Part shown: piece after piece, positions 6,910 to 9,964 of the stretch
Position numbering within the stretch: position 1 is the first letter of the stretch
Layout of the letters: every line of letters starts with the position of its first letter
Source of the DNA: JBDKJS01 sp039806065
Lineage (GTDB): Bacteria; Bacteroidota; Bacteroidia; AKYH767-A; 2013-40CM-41-45
Reading direction: 5' to 3'
Length of the DNA stretch: 9,964 nucleotides
Assembly (NCBI GenBank): GCA_039806065.1
Contig: JBDKJS010000192.1
Coordinates: 1-9,964, forward strand
Notes under the pieces: generated by a model
The model's database searches: none
What the model was told of the DNA's origin: nothing
What the model saw: the letters and a program-made list of their open reading frames with translations, nothing else
Program-made: the position numbers and the translations under genes

Positions 6910-9051
6910 TTAGAAAATGGAAACCCTTTTTACTATTGCCCTTCCCTTCTGCCATATTTTAACAACATAAATTCCTGGAAGATCAATATCAATCTTAGTT
7001 TTCAAGATCGGTTGTGTTACCGTACTTAATAGCCTGCCTTGACAGTCAAATATTTCAATTAAAGTGGCAGGTTGTTCACCTTCGATAGTAATCTCTCCTT
7101 TGGCTGGATTGGGATAAATTTTCCATTGTTCCGTTAAATTAAGATTATTGATCGCATTAGGAACTACCACCACAGAATCATTACTGGCTACAATAGGAAT
7201 GATGTTGCCACTTAAATCAATCGCCTTTACATTGGAAATGATAGCCCGTAAATCGTTGATGGTACTTACATTGTCATTAATTACAATAGAAGCTGAAACC
7301 ACCACACCATGACCACTTGCATTGACTTGATTATTTCTAACCATTCCTAATTTATAAAAGGCAGTGGGCCATGATGATTTTGCTATAGCGATAAGATCCG
7401 TATTGCGGGTACCAAAAAATGAAGATGGAAAGCTGATAGAACTTAAAGCACTATCAATGGCTGCTCCGTAAAAGCCTAAGTCAAAACTGATGCCATATAT
7501 CGCATCCAATACATTAGTAGCACTTCCTAGGGCAACTTCAAAATTAACAGCATTACCTCCACTCACAGTATCAATATTAAAATTACCTGATAATAACTCT
7601 CCCTCTGAAAAAAGTGATCCACCACCAACTCTTAGAGGATGCTGTAATCCCAAATTTTGAAGTACCGCATTTGTATCACTCCATGCAATACTTCCATCTC
7701 CATCAGCATCAGCATGCGCATAATCGGCCCCAAAATAAAATTGTTGCCCCCATGGAACGATGCTTTGAGCTTGCCAATTAACCGTAGCACTAGGTCGAAC
7801 AGGTCCTGTGGTTCCGAAACCAATACCAATTGGGAACAAATCGTCCATAGCACATGACAAATCGGTATTGCAATCGCCTGGCCACAATGCACCGTTGCAA
7901 TTACTAATAAAAATTCTTAGTGCATACGTATTGGTATTATTCACCGGACAAGCATTATCGCGCACCTTAATATAAATTATTAACGGTGATAGAAAATTAA
8001 ATGAGCTTCCATTAGGAATATATTGTAACACGCCAAGGGCATTTTGTGCTGAGAAAACAATCAATGAATCCTCATTATTAAATGGAGCTATATTTGCTGT
8101 ATACAATTCATAACTAATAAAGGTACTATCGCTAGCATCAGCATCTGTAGTTGGCAGTTGAATATTTAATGTGTCGTTAACACAAACAAAATAATCCGTA
8201 ATAACATTATTCAAAGTACTTATGATGGGTGCGGTATTAGAACTAGGCACCACTGTAAACAAATATTCAACTTCTGAGCTATTAAAAATATTTGCATTTT
8301 CATCAAGCACTACTTCCCGCACCCTTACACTGTATGTTCCAATCAAGGTAGGAGTTACAGAAAAAATACCACTCTGGCGATCCAAACTTTGAATTACCGT
8401 ATTTCCAAATGGTAAGGAGGGGCTATACCCAATGTTATAACTCAATGGTACTCCCAGTTCATCTTCAGCAGCTATGAGTTCATAGAACACTTTATTTCTA
8501 ATACCATAGCCTGTAAATCCTCTCGCAAAATTTATTTGAGTGGTGGTATTTTGTGAAAGAAAAAATTGAGGATAATTATTTTGCTCTATTTGAGTTAAAT
8601 TGAAAGAAGGAATGGCTGGGGCAAATGTGCTAAGATTAATTCCAAGTAGTGGAGTATTTTGCAAATTATTAATAGTAGCTTGACGGCAGCATGAACTATA
8701 AGTTACCTCAAAATTACTGCATGCCTGCATCCAACCTCCAACACCTGTATAACTCCCCTTACTGATTCCAGGATCAGCTCCACCACTACAAATGGAAGGT
8801 ACACAGTTATTTCCGACTTCCACTTCCTGAACTAGATTTAGTGTAACCACCTGCGACCCACAAGAGGAAGTCAATGTAACATCTAACGTACTGGTAAATG
8901 CCACACCTTGACAATCTCTATAAAGATCAAGATTTATTAAAACATCATTAGAAAATCCTATGCTCATAGCAACTTCGCCACCAATAATATGAGATGCCTT
9001 GGCCTGAAGAGAGCACAAACAAAAACAGAAATAGTATATAATTTTTTTCAT
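6910..9051 (-). CDS. Large secreted protein: Cys-rich SHIIGGE domain, dockerin-like repeat, cohesin-like domain, T9SS type A tail
   Basis: A 713-residue exported protein. A signal peptide (about 1-19, ending LQAKA) precedes SHIIGGEV, the start of a domain common in Bacteroidota surface proteins (SHIVGGE...YRDC...CCR). Here it carries cysteines 47, 64, 83, 88, 111, 121 and 122, probably in disulfides. A cadherin/Ig-like stretch covers about 180-385 (NTAPIIST at 272). Around 389-470 is a dockerin-like pair: loop 1 DCNTDLSCAMDD (393-404) and loop 2 DADGDGSIAWSD (448-459), both with acidic or Asn residues at the calcium-ligand positions 1, 3, 5 and 12. Residues about 480-630 resemble a cohesin/carbohydrate-binding fold (IYGISFDLGF, then GHGVVVSASIVI). 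The final 70 residues are a canonical T9SS type A sorting domain (WKIYPNPAKGEITIEG, then GIYVVKIW, basic RAIVKRVSIF end). Expected location is the cell surface or medium. Function is unknown; adhesion or structural role is inference. Confidence 0.88.
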   Translation of the reverse strand: MKKIIYYFCFCLCSLQAKASHIIGGEVAMSIGFSNDVLINLDLYRDCQGVAFTSTLDVTLTSSCGSQVVTLNLVQEVEVGNNCVPSICSGGADPGISKGSYTGVGGWMQACSNFEVTYSSCCRQATINNLQNTPLLGINLSTFAPAIPSFNLTQIEQNNYPQFFLSQNTTTQINFARGFTGYGIRNKVFYELIAAEDELGVPLSYNIGYSPSLPFGNTVIQSLDRQSGIFSVTPTLIGTYSVRVREVVLDENANIFNSSEVEYLFTVVPSSNTAPIISTLNNVITDYFVCVNDTLNIQLPTTDADASDSTFISYELYTANIAPFNNEDSLIVFSAQNALGVLQYIPNGSSFNFLSPLIIYIKVRDNACPVNNTNTYALRIFISNCNGALWPGDCNTDLSCAMDDLFPIGIGFGTTGPVRPSATVNWQAQSIVPWGQQFYFGADYAHADADGDGSIAWSDTNAVLQNLGLQHPLRVGGGSLFSEGELLSGNFNIDTVSGGNAVNFEVALGSATNVLDAIYGISFDLGFYGAAIDSALSSISFPSSFFGTRNTDLIAIAKSSWPTAFYKLGMVRNNQVNASGHGVVVSASIVINDNVSTINDLRAIISNVKAIDLSGNIIPIVASNDSVVVVPNAINNLNLTEQWKIYPNPAKGEITIEGEQPATLIEIFDCQGRLLSTVTQPILKTKIDIDLPGIYVVKIWQKGRAIVKRVSIF

Positions 9052-9090
9052 AACGAAATGGGTTAACGGTGTAGGTATAATTTCACGTTA

Positions 9091-9098
9091 CAAACGTA
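9091..9098 (-). promoter_or_regulatory. Candidate -7 element for the large secreted protein gene
   Basis: On the minus strand this reads TACGTTTG, an exact match to the Bacteroidota TAnnTTTG -7 consensus, giving a leader of about 35 bases before the ATG at 9051. The -33 region is weak: CTTT or TTTT lies at the 19-20 base spacing rather than TTTG. The element overlaps a small palindrome, ACGTT-ACA-AACGT (9085-9097), that could be an operator or chance. Confidence 0.45.
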
Positions 9099-9174
9099 GG
9101 CAGCGGCAAGCGTGTAAAAAAGTACAAAATAAATATGTTTCCAATAAATAATTTTAATGAAAAATCTATTTTTA

Positions 9175-9206
9175 TTTGATTATTTGACAAAATAAGGATA
9201 TTTTAG
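9175..9206 (+). promoter_or_regulatory. Candidate promoter for the gene starting at 9228
   Basis: TTTG (9175-9178), a 20-base spacer and TATTTTAG (9199-9206) match the Bacteroidota -33/-7 layout with one mismatch in the -7 box. Transcription would start about 10-15 bases before the ATG at 9228. The intergenic region 9052-9227 thus holds two divergent candidate promoters and no other gene. Confidence 0.4.
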
Positions 9207-9227
9207 AACTGAAATTTGTCATTTTCC

Positions 9228-9964
9228 ATGAATAAAATAAAAAAAGAGCATTTTATTGAATTACTCAATAGTTGCACTCAGCATCAATTAAAAAAATTTA
9301 CGTCCTATCTTCAATCTTATTACTTATGTGGCGATTCCAATGTAATAAAATTATTTAATCGTATTCAAAAAGGCTTGAAAAGTGGTAAGGTTCAGCAATC
9401 GGCCATGTCAAAGTCAGAAAAAAAATACCATTACCCTAATTTACAAAATAAGTTTTCATCCTTTTTAGCCTTAGAGTTGACCAATGAACACCACCTCACC
9501 TGCTCTATTAATCAATTGAAGGCGCTTAGCTTCTTTAATCACTCTTCGCTTTATGATCGCCAATACAATCAATTGCACAAAGTCTATAGTAGTATTAAAA
9601 CCATTAAGGACCAGTATCAATTGCATCAATTGCATTTGATTCACTTTGACATCAAGGCTAAGGAAGGAAATATTAAAATGTTACCAAATTTTTCAGACGT
9701 AGTAAATAGTTTTGATTTACACTTCCTGCTTGAAAGATTGCGCCTAACCTGTGCTTATCTAAATTTAAAAAAAGTAGTCAATACTGGCCCTATTGAGATA
9801 ACAGCAGCGTATATCATACAGCAAGCCCAACACTTCCATTCACATCCATTAATGCAGGTTTATTTAAGTATTTATCATATGCTGATTGAGGAGAACGCAG
9901 TTACGCATTACAAACTACTTACCAGCAGACTAGCAGAAACCATATCAAAACAACCGATCAATGA
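9228..9964 (+). CDS. Uncharacterised Bacteroidota protein, N-terminal part (cut by window edge)
   Basis: A frame open from the ATG at 9228 to the window edge, giving 245 complete codons with no stop. A TGA lies in frame just upstream (9210-9212), so this ATG is the first possible Met. The protein begins MNKIKKEHFIELLNSCTQHQ and is rich in K, L, H and Q, with no signal peptide or membrane helix, so it is probably cytosolic and mostly alpha-helical. An opening helix followed by LKKFTSYLQSYYLCGDSNVI, and later SFDLHFLLERLRLTCAYLNL, resembles from memory a family of long hypothetical Bacteroidota proteins whose members start with a F-x-x-(Y/F)-(L/V)-x-S-x-Y-F-like block and contain a LxxLLxKLRLxCE-like block. 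No catalytic motif or named domain is recognisable. Its function is unknown. It is transcribed divergently from the large secreted protein gene, with its own candidate promoter. Confidence 0.75.
   Translation, partial: MNKIKKEHFIELLNSCTQHQLKKFTSYLQSYYLCGDSNVIKLFNRIQKGLKSGKVQQSAMSKSEKKYHYPNLQNKFSSFLALELTNEHHLTCSINQLKALSFFNHSSLYDRQYNQLHKVYSSIKTIKDQYQLHQLHLIHFDIKAKEGNIKMLPNFSDVVNSFDLHFLLERLRLTCAYLNLKKVVNTGPIEITAAYIIQQAQHFHSHPLMQVYLSIYHMLIEENAVTHYKLLTSRLAETISKQPIN

Noticed and set aside
7632..7892. Open frames on both strands within the dockerin-like part of the large secreted gene
   Set aside because: They overlap strongly patterned calcium-loop coding sequence; their translations show no family features.
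1..9964. Mobile element, CRISPR, phage, toxin-antitoxin or biosynthetic cluster
   Set aside because: No transposase, integrase, terminal inverted repeats, regularly spaced repeats, small toxin-antitoxin pairs or cluster enzymes were seen on either strand.

Overview
The window reads as a chromosomal segment from a Bacteroidota bacterium, probably in the Chitinophagales/Sphingobacteriales-like part of the phylum. This is inferred from AT-rich DNA, no Shine-Dalgarno sequences before the starts, several candidate promoters of the phylum's TTTG / TAnnTTTG type, and two secreted proteins with type IX secretion (T9SS) style C-termini. No rRNA, tRNA, CRISPR array, transposase or phage gene was seen. 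The coding sequences are intact, except for two genes cut by the window edges.

Left part (1-3367, all minus strand). A membrane histidine kinase with three PAS domains (905-3367) is followed after a 37-base gap by a NarL/LuxR-type response regulator (236-865), which makes a two-component pair. Beyond the regulator, on the same strand, is the first 68 codons of a protein resembling the N-terminus of the Bacteroidota DUF7033/polysaccharide deacetylase family (1-204, cut by the edge).

Middle (about 3368-5493, plus strand). An OPT-family oligopeptide transporter is transcribed divergently from the kinase. Its likely start is the ATG at 3439, not an upstream TTG. The short shared intergenic region carries a candidate promoter for the kinase.

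Right part (5494-9964). A secreted beta-propeller protein with six Asp-box/YCF48-like repeats (5647-6876, plus) converges, across only 33 bases, on a large secreted multidomain protein (6910-9051, minus). The latter has a Cys-rich N-terminal domain, a dockerin-like Ca-binding pair, a cohesin-like domain and a canonical T9SS type A tail. Divergent from it, at the right edge, begins an uncharacterised cytosolic protein of a Bacteroidota-type family (9228 to the end, cut).

Functionally the window mixes housekeeping-type signalling, peptide or siderophore-like uptake, and T9SS surface or secreted proteins. I see no convincing new multi-gene system. The points most worth checking are the unusual cysteines in the dockerin-like loop, the degenerate sorting tail of the propeller protein, the kinase/transporter divergent control region, and the unnamed family at the right edge. 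No intergenic stretch exceeds 300 bases.
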